Origin: Bacteroidetes bacterium UBA1941
GTDB taxonomy: Bacteria > Bacteroidota > Bacteroidia > Chitinophagales > LD1
Direction: 5' to 3'
DNA length: 64,000 nt
NCBI GenBank assembly: GCA_002336805.1
Contig: DDEZ01000012.1
Location: forward strand, 124,001 to 188,000
How positions within the stretch are numbered: the first letter of the stretch is position 1; each line of letters begins with the position of its first letter. A model generated the notes under the pieces. The model saw nothing but the letters and a program-made list of their open reading frames with translations. It searched no databases and was not told where the DNA came from. This document shows, piece after piece, positions 32,950-40,922 of the stretch. Position numbers and translations under genes: made by a program.

Positions 32950-33726
32950 ATGACCCATCAGGATATTGATATTGACTTTCTGCTCGCTGTGACGCGTCAG
33001 GCGGGTGAGGCTATCATGGAGGTCTATAAAAAAGACTTCGCCATAGAGTATAAAGACGACAAATCTCCCCTCACCGAGGCTGACAAACTGAGCAACGCTG
33101 TGATAAACGCAGCGCTGCTGGAGCGCTATCCCAGCTCCAACATTATCTCGGAAGAAAATAAGCAGCTACCCTATGAGGTGCGCAAAGACTGGCGCAGCTT
33201 CTGGCTCATAGACCCGATAGACGGCACTAAAGAATTCATCAAAAAAAATGGTGAGTTTACAGTCAATATTGCCTTCGTAGAAGCTGGTGTGCCTACTGCC
33301 GGCTTCGTATATGCACCGGCACTGGATGTGATGTACTACGCGATCAAGGGTGATGGGGCATACAAGATCATGGATAGTCGCAAGGTAAAACTGGAGCCCT
33401 GCCCATCCTGGCGAGACAAAGCTGAGGTACGCGTAGTGGCCAGCCGCTCACACATGAGCCCTGAGACGCTGGACTTTGTAAAGGCGATAGAACTATCGGG
33501 CAAGCAGATAGAATTCATCTCATCCGGCAGCTCGCTAAAGCTCTGCATGGTGGCAGATGGCACTGCCGATGTATATCCCCGCTTCGGCCCTACTATGGAG
33601 TGGGATACGGGCGCAGCACATGCCATAGCGCTCTATGCAGGCAAAAATGTGATCAATGCAGATACCAAGCAGCCGCTGGTTTACAATAAAGAGAATCTGC
33701 TCAATCCTAGTTTCATAGTGGAGTAG
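32950..33726 (+). CDS. cysQ: 3'(2'),5'-bisphosphate nucleotidase (CysQ)
   Basis: Hydrolyses PAP from sulfate assimilation to AMP. 258 residues of the inositol-phosphatase family: DKSPLTEADKLSN near 36-48, SEENK, the metal site WLIDPIDGTKEFI, and the late EWDTGAAHAI. The CysQ-type segment SSGSSLKLCMVADGTADVYPRFGPTMEW separates it from inositol monophosphatase. It begins 1 base after the rfbD stop, so it is the third gene of the rfbC-rfbD-cysQ unit. Confidence 0.92.
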   Translation: MTHQDIDIDFLLAVTRQAGEAIMEVYKKDFAIEYKDDKSPLTEADKLSNAVINAALLERYPSSNIISEENKQLPYEVRKDWRSFWLIDPIDGTKEFIKKNGEFTVNIAFVEAGVPTAGFVYAPALDVMYYAIKGDGAYKIMDSRKVKLEPCPSWRDKAEVRVVASRSHMSPETLDFVKAIELSGKQIEFISSGSSLKLCMVADGTADVYPRFGPTMEWDTGAAHAIALYAGKNVINADTKQPLVYNKENLLNPSFIVE

Positions 33727-33751
33727 CAGCAAATCATAACATTGTGGTAAT

Positions 33752-33780
33752 ACTACGCGTTTCGCTCGGGGCTATGTTTG
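33752..33780 (+). promoter_or_regulatory. Promoter: TTG - 18 bases - TATGTTTG
   Basis: An exact -7 element (TATGTTTG, 33773-33780) is preceded at consensus distance by ATTG (TTG at 33752-33754). It would start a ~60-base leader for the phosphonatase-like HAD and DUF5690 genes. Confidence 0.55.
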
Positions 33781-33848
33781 CGCAGGTCATTGAATAGACC
33801 AGAACCAAGTGGATCACAAGCATATATTTAACAGCAAAAATACACTAC

Positions 33849-34535
33849 ATGCAGACTAAGATGGTCGTCTTTGACATGGCAGGCACCACGGTAGAGGACA
33901 GTGATAACGTACACCAGTCCTTTATGGATGCCATGAAGGCCAAGGGCTACGAAGTGACCCGCGATGAGGTCAATAAAGTAATGGGCTATCCAAAACCTTT
34001 TGCCATAGAGAGTATGCTGGAGGAGAAGTTTCACCTGCCCGCCGGCGAGGAGCGTACCAGGCTCACGCACGAGATACATGACATCTTCCTGAATGACATG
34101 GTAAACTTCTACAGTACCGATCCGGGTGTGAAGGGCAAGCCTAATGTAGAAGGCATCTTCACCGAGCTGAGGAACCGCGGCGTGAAGGTAGTGATAGACA
34201 CCGGCTTCTCCCGCCCGATAGCGGATGCAATATTCAACCGCCTCGGCTGGAAAGACAAAGGCCTGTACGACTACAGCGTGACCAGCGATGAGGTGGAGCG
34301 GGGGCGTCCATACCCCGATATGATACTGAAAGCAATGAGCCACTACGGCCTGACCGACTCAAAAGAAGTAGCCAAAATAGGCGATACGCCATCAGATCTG
34401 ATGGAGGGTATGAGTGCCAATTGTGGCCATGTGATCGGCGTGACCTGGGGTGCCTACCGCCGCGACCAGCTGGAAAAAGAAAAGTATACCCACCTCATAG
34501 ACGACCTCTCTGAGATCCTGACCCTACTCAACTAA
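33849..34535 (+). CDS. Phosphonatase-like HAD hydrolase (PhnX relative)
   Basis: 228 residues of the HAD superfamily. Motif I is VVFDMAGTTVED (nucleophile Asp 9 and acid Asp/Ala-containing DMAGTT as in phosphonoacetaldehyde hydrolase), motif II is VVIDTGFSRPIAD, the motif III region is ERGRPYPDMI and motif IV is IGDTPSDLMEG. DxAGTT and GRPxPxMI are hallmarks of PhnX and its close 'phosphonatase-like' relatives. PhnX uses a cap-domain lysine for a Schiff base; I cannot place that lysine with confidence here, so the substrate may not be phosphonoacetaldehyde. It is followed after 2 bases by the DUF5690 transporter gene. Confidence 0.87.
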   Translation: MQTKMVVFDMAGTTVEDSDNVHQSFMDAMKAKGYEVTRDEVNKVMGYPKPFAIESMLEEKFHLPAGEERTRLTHEIHDIFLNDMVNFYSTDPGVKGKPNVEGIFTELRNRGVKVVIDTGFSRPIADAIFNRLGWKDKGLYDYSVTSDEVERGRPYPDMILKAMSHYGLTDSKEVAKIGDTPSDLMEGMSANCGHVIGVTWGAYRRDQLEKEKYTHLIDDLSEILTLLN

Positions 34536-34537
34536 AG

Positions 34538-35863
34538 ATGCAGATCACTCAACGCTTCTTTCAAAAGCAACTTCGTGGCAATAAGGTATTGCTCACGATC
34601 TATGCTTCTATCGTATGCTTCTGCACATACTCGTGTATGTACGCCTTCCGCAAGCCTTTCTCGGCGGCGCAATACCAGGTGGGGGATATAGACTTTAAGG
34701 TCATACTGGTGATATCTCAGGGTATCGGGTACATGATCAGCAAATTTGCGGGCATCAAGATCATCTCTGAGATGCGTGAGCGCGGCAGGGGCAAGGGTAT
34801 CCTGATGCTCACAGGCATAGCCGCTGTAGCACTGTTCTTCTTTGCGGTGACACCATATCCGTACAATGCTGTCTTTATGTTCATCAATGGCCTGCCACTG
34901 GGTATGATCTGGGGGCTGGTCTTTGGCTATGTAGAGGGCAGGCGCAGTACAGAGTTTATCGGGTCTATGATGTGCGTGAGCTTTATATTTTCCTCAGGGT
35001 TTGTAAAGCAGGTTGGCTCCTGGCTGATGAAGGACTACCATGTGAGCGAATACTGGATGCCCTTTGCCACCGGCATGATCTTTATGCTGCCTATGATCTT
35101 CTTCGTATTGCTGCTGGAGCAGATACCACCACCAGATGCTGATGACATAGCCAACCGCACAGAGCGCAAACCAATGACTGCAGACGACCGTTCTGCCCTC
35201 GTAGCCAAATTCCTGCCCGGGCTCATCGCGTTGGTCATCACCTATGCGCTGCTCTCTATCGTGCGTGACCTGCGCGATCTCTTCATAGCCAATATCTGGA
35301 AGGAAAATCACTATGACAATGTGAAAGACATCTTTACCAGCACGGAGAATACTATCTCAGTGATCGTACTCTTTGCCATAGGCCTGATGATAGTGATCAA
35401 GGATAACTTTACAGCCTTCCTCGTCAATCATGCGATGGTGGCCGTTGGTTTTGTTTTTGCCGGCGTATCATCCTACCTCTTTGCCCAGGGCACTATCACT
35501 GCGTATAACTGGATGCTCTTTGCAGGATTGGGCCTCTACCTCGCTTATGTACCTTTCAATGCACTCTTTTTTGAGCGCCTGCTGGCGGCATTCCGCTATA
35601 CGGCCAATGTCGGCTTCCTGATCTATATCGCCGATTCATTTGGGTATCTGGGCAGCATTGGCGTCTTGCTTTTCAAGACCTTTGGCCTCAGCCATGATAT
35701 GCAGTGGACCAGCTTTATGTCTACACTGATCATAGGTACCAGTGTGGTGGGGCTGTTAGGTATTATGCTCTCTTTCTCCTACTTCAACTGGAAGTACAAG
35801 GCTGAAAATGTGGCGGCTAGCGAACCTGCTACCGCAGAAAAGCCGGCATCCATCGTTTCTTAG
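34538..35863 (+). CDS. DUF5690 family major-facilitator-like transporter
   Basis: 441 residues with about 12 hydrophobic helices. The N-terminal TYSCMYAFRKPFSAAQYQ resembles the sugar-phosphate/organophosphate antiporter group of the major facilitator superfamily, and the whole sequence fits the Bacteroidota DUF5690 family. A central cytoplasmic loop (IPPPDADDIANRTERKPMTADDR) splits the two halves. The gene starts 2 bases after the phosphonatase-like HAD gene, suggesting that the carrier imports the HAD substrate. That link is inference; no transport data are implied by the sequence. Confidence 0.75.
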   Translation: MQITQRFFQKQLRGNKVLLTIYASIVCFCTYSCMYAFRKPFSAAQYQVGDIDFKVILVISQGIGYMISKFAGIKIISEMRERGRGKGILMLTGIAAVALFFFAVTPYPYNAVFMFINGLPLGMIWGLVFGYVEGRRSTEFIGSMMCVSFIFSSGFVKQVGSWLMKDYHVSEYWMPFATGMIFMLPMIFFVLLLEQIPPPDADDIANRTERKPMTADDRSALVAKFLPGLIALVITYALLSIVRDLRDLFIANIWKENHYDNVKDIFTSTENTISVIVLFAIGLMIVIKDNFTAFLVNHAMVAVGFVFAGVSSYLFAQGTITAYNWMLFAGLGLYLAYVPFNALFFERLLAAFRYTANVGFLIYIADSFGYLGSIGVLLFKTFGLSHDMQWTSFMSTLIIGTSVVGLLGIMLSFSYFNWKYKAENVAASEPATAEKPASIVS

Positions 35864-35875
35864 CCCGAAATCCGG

Positions 35876-35883
35876 TATTTTTG
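35876..35883 (+). promoter_or_regulatory. -7 promoter element TATTTTTG for Smr gene
   Basis: Exact TAnnTTTG match ending 4 bases before the ATG at 35888. Transcription would start on or beside the start codon, so the mRNA should be leaderless or nearly so. Confidence 0.6.
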
Positions 35884-35887
35884 CCGC

Positions 35888-36259
35888 ATGGCAAAGAAGG
35901 TCGATCCCAATCTCCTGCGTAGCTACATGATGGGCGCTGCTGATCCTGTGAAAGGGGTCAAGAGCAATGCCTCCATGTTTGGCGAAGAGGTAGACCTGCA
36001 CGTAGACAGCAGCCAGTTTAGCGGCGGCAAAAAAGAAGAAAAGTATGCCATAGAGTACCAGATAGATTCCCTGCACACAGCGCTGGATAATGCCATCATG
36101 CGTGGCAAACTGGAACTGCGCGTCATCCATGGCCTGGGCAAAGGCAAGCTAAAAGACGAAGTACATAAGATACTCCGCTCCCACCCTCACGTAAAGTCCT
36201 TTGAAAACACCTACCACGCCCGCTACGGCTGGGGTAGCACCATTGTCCATTTTAAATGA
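35888..36259 (+). CDS. Smr-domain protein
   Basis: 123 residues. The C-terminal two thirds is an Smr domain: VDLHVDSSQ at about 36-44 (family LDLHG-like), the helix YQIDSLHTALDNAIMRG, VIHGLGKGKLKDEVHKIL (HGxGxG nuclease/binding motif), and a terminal YHARYGWGSTIVHF. Smr domains, as in MutS2, nick or bind nucleic acids, often at ribosomes or junction DNA. Here the domain stands alone. The start at ATG 35888 is fixed by the -7 element directly upstream. Confidence 0.88.
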   Translation: MAKKVDPNLLRSYMMGAADPVKGVKSNASMFGEEVDLHVDSSQFSGGKKEEKYAIEYQIDSLHTALDNAIMRGKLELRVIHGLGKGKLKDEVHKILRSHPHVKSFENTYHARYGWGSTIVHFK

Positions 36260-36288
36260 CAGCGCACAAAATCGCTGTTTATAGGCGC

Positions 36289-36308
36289 TTATCCACAACT
36301 TTTCCACA
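36289..36308 (+). promoter_or_regulatory. Tandem DnaA-box-like sites
   Basis: TTATCCACA at 36289-36297 is a perfect consensus DnaA box; TTTTCCACA at 36300-36308 differs by one base. They are in the same orientation, 11 bases (one helical turn) apart, and end 3 bases before the -7 element of the next gene. DnaA or a similar protein could thus compete with RNA polymerase here. Confidence 0.5.
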
Positions 36309-36311
36309 AAC

Positions 36312-36319
36312 TATCTTTG
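36312..36319 (+). promoter_or_regulatory. -7 promoter element TATCTTTG
   Basis: Exact TAnnTTTG match 20 bases before the ATG at 36340, immediately downstream of the two DnaA-box-like sites, which fill its -33 to -15 region. Confidence 0.55.
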
Positions 36320-36339
36320 TAGTCTAAATACAAGTGATT

Positions 36340-36729
36340 ATGAAATGGTTTGCAAAATGTATGATCGCCCTCGCAGTAGTCTGCACCGGTGATAAAGTAT
36401 CGGCCCAGATGGTAGCCGATGGTGGTATGGAAAACCCTAACGTGCTGGCCGAAGCAAAGGCACCTAGCACCTCTATCCAGAAAGAACTGAGCGTAGAGCT
36501 CAAAAATGATTGCGGCAAGCAGATAGCTATCTATGCCGGTGACAAGAAAGAAGTCTTTGGCGGCCACGCGCAGACCTTTGGCGGCATGAGCAAAAATACC
36601 ATCTACGTAAAGGACGGTGATGTGGTATGCATCATGAATGACCCTAAGACCATCCAGGCGTGCTCTATAGTAAAAGCCACGACTACAAAGATCGAAGTAA
36701 ATCCGGGAGGAAACGGCTTCGTGAAATAA
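36340..36729 (+). CDS. Small exported protein of unknown function
   Basis: 129 residues from ATG 36340; a GTG two codons upstream is also in frame. A signal peptide (MKWFAKCMIALAVVCTGDKVSAQ) precedes a ~105-residue mature part with three Cys (KNDCGKQIAIYAG, DGDVVCIMND, QACSIVKA), strand-rich and ending NPGGNGFVK. I do not recognise the family; the compact beta-sandwich-like pattern suggests a periplasmic or secreted binding domain. It stands alone, with a promoter overlapped by DnaA-box-like sites and a strong terminator shared with the convergent gene. Confidence 0.7.
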   Translation: MKWFAKCMIALAVVCTGDKVSAQMVADGGMENPNVLAEAKAPSTSIQKELSVELKNDCGKQIAIYAGDKKEVFGGHAQTFGGMSKNTIYVKDGDVVCIMNDPKTIQACSIVKATTTKIEVNPGGNGFVK

Positions 36730-36756
36730 GACTTAATGTTTTGAAAAAATAGCGAG

Positions 36757-36787
36757 ATGGCCCATGTGTATGCATGGGCCATTTTAT
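36757..36787. terminator. Bidirectional Rho-independent terminator
   Basis: 10-bp perfect stem ATGGCCCATG / CATGGGCCAT with a 6-base loop, followed by TTTATTT on the plus strand; A-rich on the other side (GAAAAAATAG). It sits between convergent genes ending at 36729 and 36788. Confidence 0.85.
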
Positions 36788-37111
36788 TTACAGAAACTGG
36801 CCGATGGAGCGCAGGTAAGCAAAGATCAGATCGCACACTTTATGGATCTTCTCCTCTGCCAGGAAAAGCATAACGCGTGAGCGGCATTCTTTGAATACAT
36901 GCTTTTTGACATCCTCTTCATACACCAGTTTGCCAGCTGATTCATCCCATATCTCTATAAAGAGATTGGTAATGACATACGCTTCATCTTCTGAAATATG
37001 AAAGTCGAGATGCTGATAGATATAGCGGATCGTCTGCCAGTAATCAGGCCTGCCCGGCACATTGAGTGCAGGGTTATAGATCATATTTGAGGTGGCTTGG
37101 TTTGTCCTCAT
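36788..37111 (-). CDS. Conserved-looking small cytoplasmic protein, function unknown
   Basis: 107 residues, no signal peptide or membrane segment. An amphipathic, mostly helical protein: YWQTIRYIYQHLDFHISEDE at about 24-43, then YVITNLFIEIWDESAGKLVY and a C-terminal KIHKVCDLIFAYLRSIGQFL. An internal ATG ten codons in (MIYNPALNVPG) is an alternative start. I do not recognise the family. It is flanked by terminators on both sides, so it forms its own unit. Confidence 0.6.
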   Translation of the reverse strand: MRTNQATSNMIYNPALNVPGRPDYWQTIRYIYQHLDFHISEDEAYVITNLFIEIWDESAGKLVYEEDVKKHVFKECRSRVMLFLAEEKIHKVCDLIFAYLRSIGQFL

Positions 37112-37197
37112 TTTTGGGGAAAAGGACGATAAAGATAAAACATTCCCTCTATTAATCCAGTAAACCTTCTATTCAATTTCACCTATGTGAGACAGAC

Positions 37198-37227
37198 AAA
37201 AAAGGGAGTAGCCTGGTGGCTACTCCC
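37198..37227 (-). terminator. Rho-independent terminator of the men operon
   Basis: 10-bp perfect stem GGGAGTAGCC / GGCTACTCCC with a 4-base loop and six T on the minus strand, 30 bases after the menB stop. Confidence 0.88.
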
Positions 37228-37257
37228 TCTGAGTATTGTGTCTTAGTTTGATTGTAC

Positions 37258-38079
37258 TTATGGGAACTTCGGAAACTTGCTCCAGTCCGGTTTACGCTTT
37301 TCTATAAAGGCATTCTTACCTTCCTTAGCTTCATCGCTGAGGTAGTAGAGGAGTGTGGCGTTGCCTGCCAGCTCTTGTATGCCTGCCTGGCCGTCCAGCT
37401 CTGCGTTGAAAGATGACTTCAGCATACGGATGGAGAGTGGAGACTTCTCTTGTATTTTCTTGCACCATTGTACCGTGGTATCTTCTAGTACTTCCAGTGG
37501 CACTACTTTATTCACCAGGCCCATATCGAGCGCATCCTGTGCATTGTACTGATCGCAGAGGAACCATATCTCACGGGCTTTCTTCTGACCCACGCACCGC
37601 GCGAGGTATGAAGCACCAAAGCCGCCATCAAAAGAACCTACCTTAGGACCCGTCTGACCAAAGATCGCATTCTCAGAAGCGATAGAGAGATCACATACGA
37701 CATGGAGCACGTGGCCTCCTCCGATAGCGAAGCCATTCACCATCGCGATCACTGCCTTAGGTATTGAGCGGATCTGTTTTTGCAGGTCCAGTACATTGAG
37801 GCGTGGTACCTGGTCCTTGCCTATATAACCGCCATTGCCGCGTACATTCTGGTCACCACCGGAGCAGAAGGCCATATCGCCCTCACCTGTCAGTATCACG
37901 ATCTCTATCTCCAGGCTATCACGGCAGATATTCATCGCATCTATCATTTCCTTCACGGTGAGTGGCGTGAAGGCATTGCGGTAGCGCGGGCGGTTGATCG
38001 TGATCTTTCCTATTCCCTCGAAGAATTCAAACCTGATCTCTTCGTATTCTTTGATGGTTTTCCATTCTCTGTTTGCCAT
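37258..38079 (-). CDS. menB: 1,4-dihydroxy-2-naphthoyl-CoA synthase (MenB)
   Basis: Closes the naphthoquinone ring in menaquinone synthesis. 273 residues of the crotonase superfamily: ITINRPRYRNAFTPLTV near 24-40, SGGDQNVRG (A-loop), MVNGFAIGGGHVLHVVCDLS (oxyanion hole), GPKVGSFDGGFGASYLAR and a C-terminal KRKPDWSKFPKFP, the typical MenB ending. It is last of menF-menD-menB on the minus strand and is followed by a strong terminator. Confidence 0.97.
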   Translation of the reverse strand: MANREWKTIKEYEEIRFEFFEGIGKITINRPRYRNAFTPLTVKEMIDAMNICRDSLEIEIVILTGEGDMAFCSGGDQNVRGNGGYIGKDQVPRLNVLDLQKQIRSIPKAVIAMVNGFAIGGGHVLHVVCDLSIASENAIFGQTGPKVGSFDGGFGASYLARCVGQKKAREIWFLCDQYNAQDALDMGLVNKVVPLEVLEDTTVQWCKKIQEKSPLSIRMLKSSFNAELDGQAGIQELAGNATLLYYLSDEAKEGKNAFIEKRKPDWSKFPKFP

Positions 38080-38087
38080 ATGCTTGG

Positions 38088-38115
38088 TATTGTGTAGTGA
38101 GTATTGAGTAGTGAG
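38088..38115. repeat. 14-bp tandem duplication between menB and menD
   Basis: TATTGTGTAGTGAG (38088-38101) is followed directly by TATTGAGTAGTGAG (38102-38115), 13 of 14 bases identical. It fills the 46-base gap between the two genes. Confidence 0.7.
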
Positions 38116-38125
38116 ATAATGCAGA

Positions 38126-39766
38126 TTATTTATTGTTTGCTAAGAAACTAAAATACTCTTTGTACACCTTCTCACTGACTGCGCCGTCTGTTTTGATCTC
38201 CAGGATGGCCGGGCGGCCTTTTTGTGGTTTATAAAACTGCCCTAACACAAACTCCAGATCATCGGCGCGGTCGCAAAAATAATAAGGTATCTGATACATC
38301 TGGGCCAAATGTTCGGCACCGATATGATGCTTCGTTTCAAAGAAATCTGAAAAGCCCTCCACGCGCTGCGGGCCATCTATGAGGCGGAAGATATTGCCAC
38401 CACCATTATTGATCACGATGATGCGCAGCTGTGGGGAGAGATAGTTATTCCAAAGGCTATTAGAATCGTAGAGAAAGCTCACATCGCCCAACACACAAAT
38501 AGTAGGTCCAGTATACTGCAATGCCGCGCCGGCAGCAGTGCTCACAGAGCCATCTATTCCACTCGTACCGCGATTGGCATTGACAGTCGTATCCGGACGA
38601 TGGCGAAAGAATCCCGCATAGCGGATAGGTGAGCTATTGCCATACTGGATATGCGCGTCTTTGGGATAGGTTCCGGCCAAAGTCTGAAACACCTGCCAAT
38701 CACTGAGTGGTAAATTGGTTCCGTATCTTTCAGTACTAGCGATAGCCTTGCGATGCAGCGACATCCAGCTATTGCGAAAGGCTACATCCGATGATCTCGG
38801 TGCAGAAGCAGACAGCGTGGCTACCAGATCACAGATGACATGGTGATATGCCTTTGCGCCCAGACCATTCCACTCCCCCTTATCATCGGAGAGGTGGTAG
38901 TGGTGCGCAGGTTGCACTTTGCGCAGGAACTGACGGATGCGCTTGGAGACCACCTGCCTGCCTATAGTGATGATAGTATCTGGCGCCAGCGCCTCCTGAT
39001 CGCTCTCTATAGCCATCGCCAGCGTGGCATCTATATTGGTGACTGTATTAAGACCGTGTAGATTGGCCAGCGGCTCTGTGATGATAGTCAGGCCGGTGGT
39101 AGCAGATAGTTTGCGTATCAGTTCATAGAGGCCGGCATCCGGTGCATGCATCCCGCAGATCAGCAGGGTACGGGATGTGACAGGTACCTGTACCACAGGC
39201 AGAGTGGGCAAAGCCGGCGCCGGCGCGGTGACGGTCAGACTTTTGTCTGCCTGGCCATAGAGTGGCTCGCGCAGCGGGATATTGATATGCACAGGGCCAT
39301 GACCTCCGCGGGTGGTTTCTGTGATGGCCTTCGCCGCGATGGTCGCAGCCTCTGCTGGCGCATCAGGCAGGGTATAGCTGGCTTTGATATAGTTGCCATA
39401 GATCTCTGTCTGGTTGATGGCCTGATTCTCGCCTATGCCGATATAGTCAGCAGGGCGGTCAGCGGTGAGGACCAGCAGAGGCATCTGCTGGTAGTATGCT
39501 TCGCAGATAGCTGGTGCAAAATTGAGCACTGCCGTACCAGAGGTGCAAACGATAGCCACGGGGCTACGCTGCTGCTGCGCTATACCGAGTGCAAAAAAAC
39601 CAGCCACCCGTTCATCAGGTATCACCATACATTTCACATCCTTCAGCTGCGAAAACGCCAGGACCAGCGGTGCTGACCGGGAGCCGGGGGCAAACACTAC
39701 ATGCTTGATACCACGTATCCGGCATACTTCTGCGAGGGCTTGTATATTCTGTTTATCTGTGGTCAA
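38126..39766 (-). CDS. menD: SEPHCHC synthase (MenD)
   Basis: Thiamine-diphosphate enzyme that joins 2-oxoglutarate to isochorismate in menaquinone synthesis. 546 residues: HVVFAPGSRSAPLVLAF at 22-38, the ThDP-activating Glu in DERVAGFFALG, VCTSGTAVLNFAPAICEA, TADRP, and the C-terminal ThDP/Mg motif GDVSFLYDSNSLWNN ... NNGGGNIF. Translation starts at TTG 39766, fitting the family N-terminus; the TTG lies inside a TATTTTG string, so a promoter reading there conflicts with it and the unit is more likely driven from upstream of menF. Confidence 0.96.
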   Translation of the reverse strand: MTTDKQNIQALAEVCRIRGIKHVVFAPGSRSAPLVLAFSQLKDVKCMVIPDERVAGFFALGIAQQQRSPVAIVCTSGTAVLNFAPAICEAYYQQMPLLVLTADRPADYIGIGENQAINQTEIYGNYIKASYTLPDAPAEAATIAAKAITETTRGGHGPVHINIPLREPLYGQADKSLTVTAPAPALPTLPVVQVPVTSRTLLICGMHAPDAGLYELIRKLSATTGLTIITEPLANLHGLNTVTNIDATLAMAIESDQEALAPDTIITIGRQVVSKRIRQFLRKVQPAHHYHLSDDKGEWNGLGAKAYHHVICDLVATLSASAPRSSDVAFRNSWMSLHRKAIASTERYGTNLPLSDWQVFQTLAGTYPKDAHIQYGNSSPIRYAGFFRHRPDTTVNANRGTSGIDGSVSTAAGAALQYTGPTICVLGDVSFLYDSNSLWNNYLSPQLRIIVINNGGGNIFRLIDGPQRVEGFSDFFETKHHIGAEHLAQMYQIPYYFCDRADDLEFVLGQFYKPQKGRPAILEIKTDGAVSEKVYKEYFSFLANNK

Positions 39767-39809
39767 AATACTATAGTGTCATAAGACGGGGCAAACATAA
39801 TGAAAAGCA

Positions 39810-40820
39810 TTATAGCAGGCTTTTGAGGACGGCTATCTTGCGCTCACTTTCCTGCCATTCCATCTCAGGGTCACTATCAGCGGTGATACCACATCCTGCG
39901 TAAAATATCAAATGCTTTGCAGTGACCTCCATGCAGCGCAGGTTCACGAAAAGGTCAGTGCGGCCACCGCGGCCTACCGGCCCCAGATAGCCGGCATAGA
40001 ATCTCCGGTCAAACCCCTCCTCCGCCTGAATGAACTTCACAGCACGTGACTGCGGCATACCGGATACAGCAGGCGTAGGATGCAGCCGCCTCACCACCTG
40101 CTGCCATAGCTGGTCCTGCCCGGAGACGACAGAGAAAGTAGTCAGCAGGTGCTTCAGGCTACCAGCCTCGCGTGTCATAGGACCTTTTGTGCTGATCTTC
40201 ACGCCGGGGATCGCCGCCAGTTTCTTTCTGATAAAATCCGTGACGATGGCTTGCTCTTCTTTTTCCTTGTCGCCCCATGGCTTGAGATCTGTGATAGCTT
40301 TGGTACCGGCCAGTGAGTAGGTGATCAGTTTGCCACCCTTCTGCGCGGCCAGTACCTCAGGGCTGGCTCCTATCCACAGGCCCACGCCCGGTATCATAGT
40401 GAGTGAGACAAAAGCTTTCGGATAGGCCTTGCAGAGCCTGTCAAAGAAAAGTGCAGGATGAAAGCCATCCGGCCGTGCCATAGACCATGCGCGGGCGGCT
40501 ACGATTTTGCCATACTGCCCAGTGCCGATCGCCAGCCTGATCTTTTTGACCAGCTCGGTGAAGGAGGTACGGCTGGCAGATTTTGGCCTGCTGACAGGAG
40601 TAGCGGTAGCCGTAGCCTTTAAGCCATCTACAATGTAATAGGGCTTCTCTGCCGGGTCAAAAGGCGCGAAAGCAAATCCTTGCATCCCTTCCCTGAGGCT
40701 CCTCACTACTCCACCGGATATGTGTTGTACTGCACGCAGGCCTGGCAGGCGATATAGCGCCAGGGCATGCCCCTGTGAGAGGGCCAGATCATAGAGCGTA
40801 GCTGTGTCTTTGCGTGGCAA
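39810..40820 (-). CDS. menF: Isochorismate synthase (MenF-type chorismate-binding enzyme)
   Basis: Converts chorismate to isochorismate, the branch to menaquinone. 336 residues, short for the family, with the chorismate-binding core: KIVAARAWSMARP, PGVGLWIGASPEVLAA (family GASPExL), TYSLAGTKA, REAGSLKHLLTTFSV, HPTPAVSGMPQ and RRFYAGYLGPVG. The catalytic Glu of the C-terminal MEWQESERKIAVLKS is present. It begins at TTG 40820. With menD 43 bases downstream it opens the menF-menD-menB unit. A salicylate or aminobenzoate role is unlikely in this context. Confidence 0.92.
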   Translation of the reverse strand: MPRKDTATLYDLALSQGHALALYRLPGLRAVQHISGGVVRSLREGMQGFAFAPFDPAEKPYYIVDGLKATATATPVSRPKSASRTSFTELVKKIRLAIGTGQYGKIVAARAWSMARPDGFHPALFFDRLCKAYPKAFVSLTMIPGVGLWIGASPEVLAAQKGGKLITYSLAGTKAITDLKPWGDKEKEEQAIVTDFIRKKLAAIPGVKISTKGPMTREAGSLKHLLTTFSVVSGQDQLWQQVVRRLHPTPAVSGMPQSRAVKFIQAEEGFDRRFYAGYLGPVGRGGRTDLFVNLRCMEVTAKHLIFYAGCGITADSDPEMEWQESERKIAVLKSLL

Positions 40821-40922
40821 GGCTATTAATGCTTATCTGAAATTGTATCTTCACAACGAAAGTATCTAAAAATAAGAATCAGGAAAGCGTCCCCTCCGCA
40901 CCTGTTTACACCGCCACATTTT

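Noticed and set aside
33828..34343. 171-codon open frame opposite the phosphonatase-like HAD gene
   Set aside because: HAD motifs fix the plus-strand gene; the reverse frame shows no recognisable protein.
36289..36319. Replication origin at the DnaA-box pair
   Set aside because: Only two boxes, no AT-rich unwinding region and no dnaA or dnaN gene nearby; a regulatory role is more likely.
38088..38115. CRISPR array
   Set aside because: Only two adjacent short copies without spacers, and no cas genes in the window.
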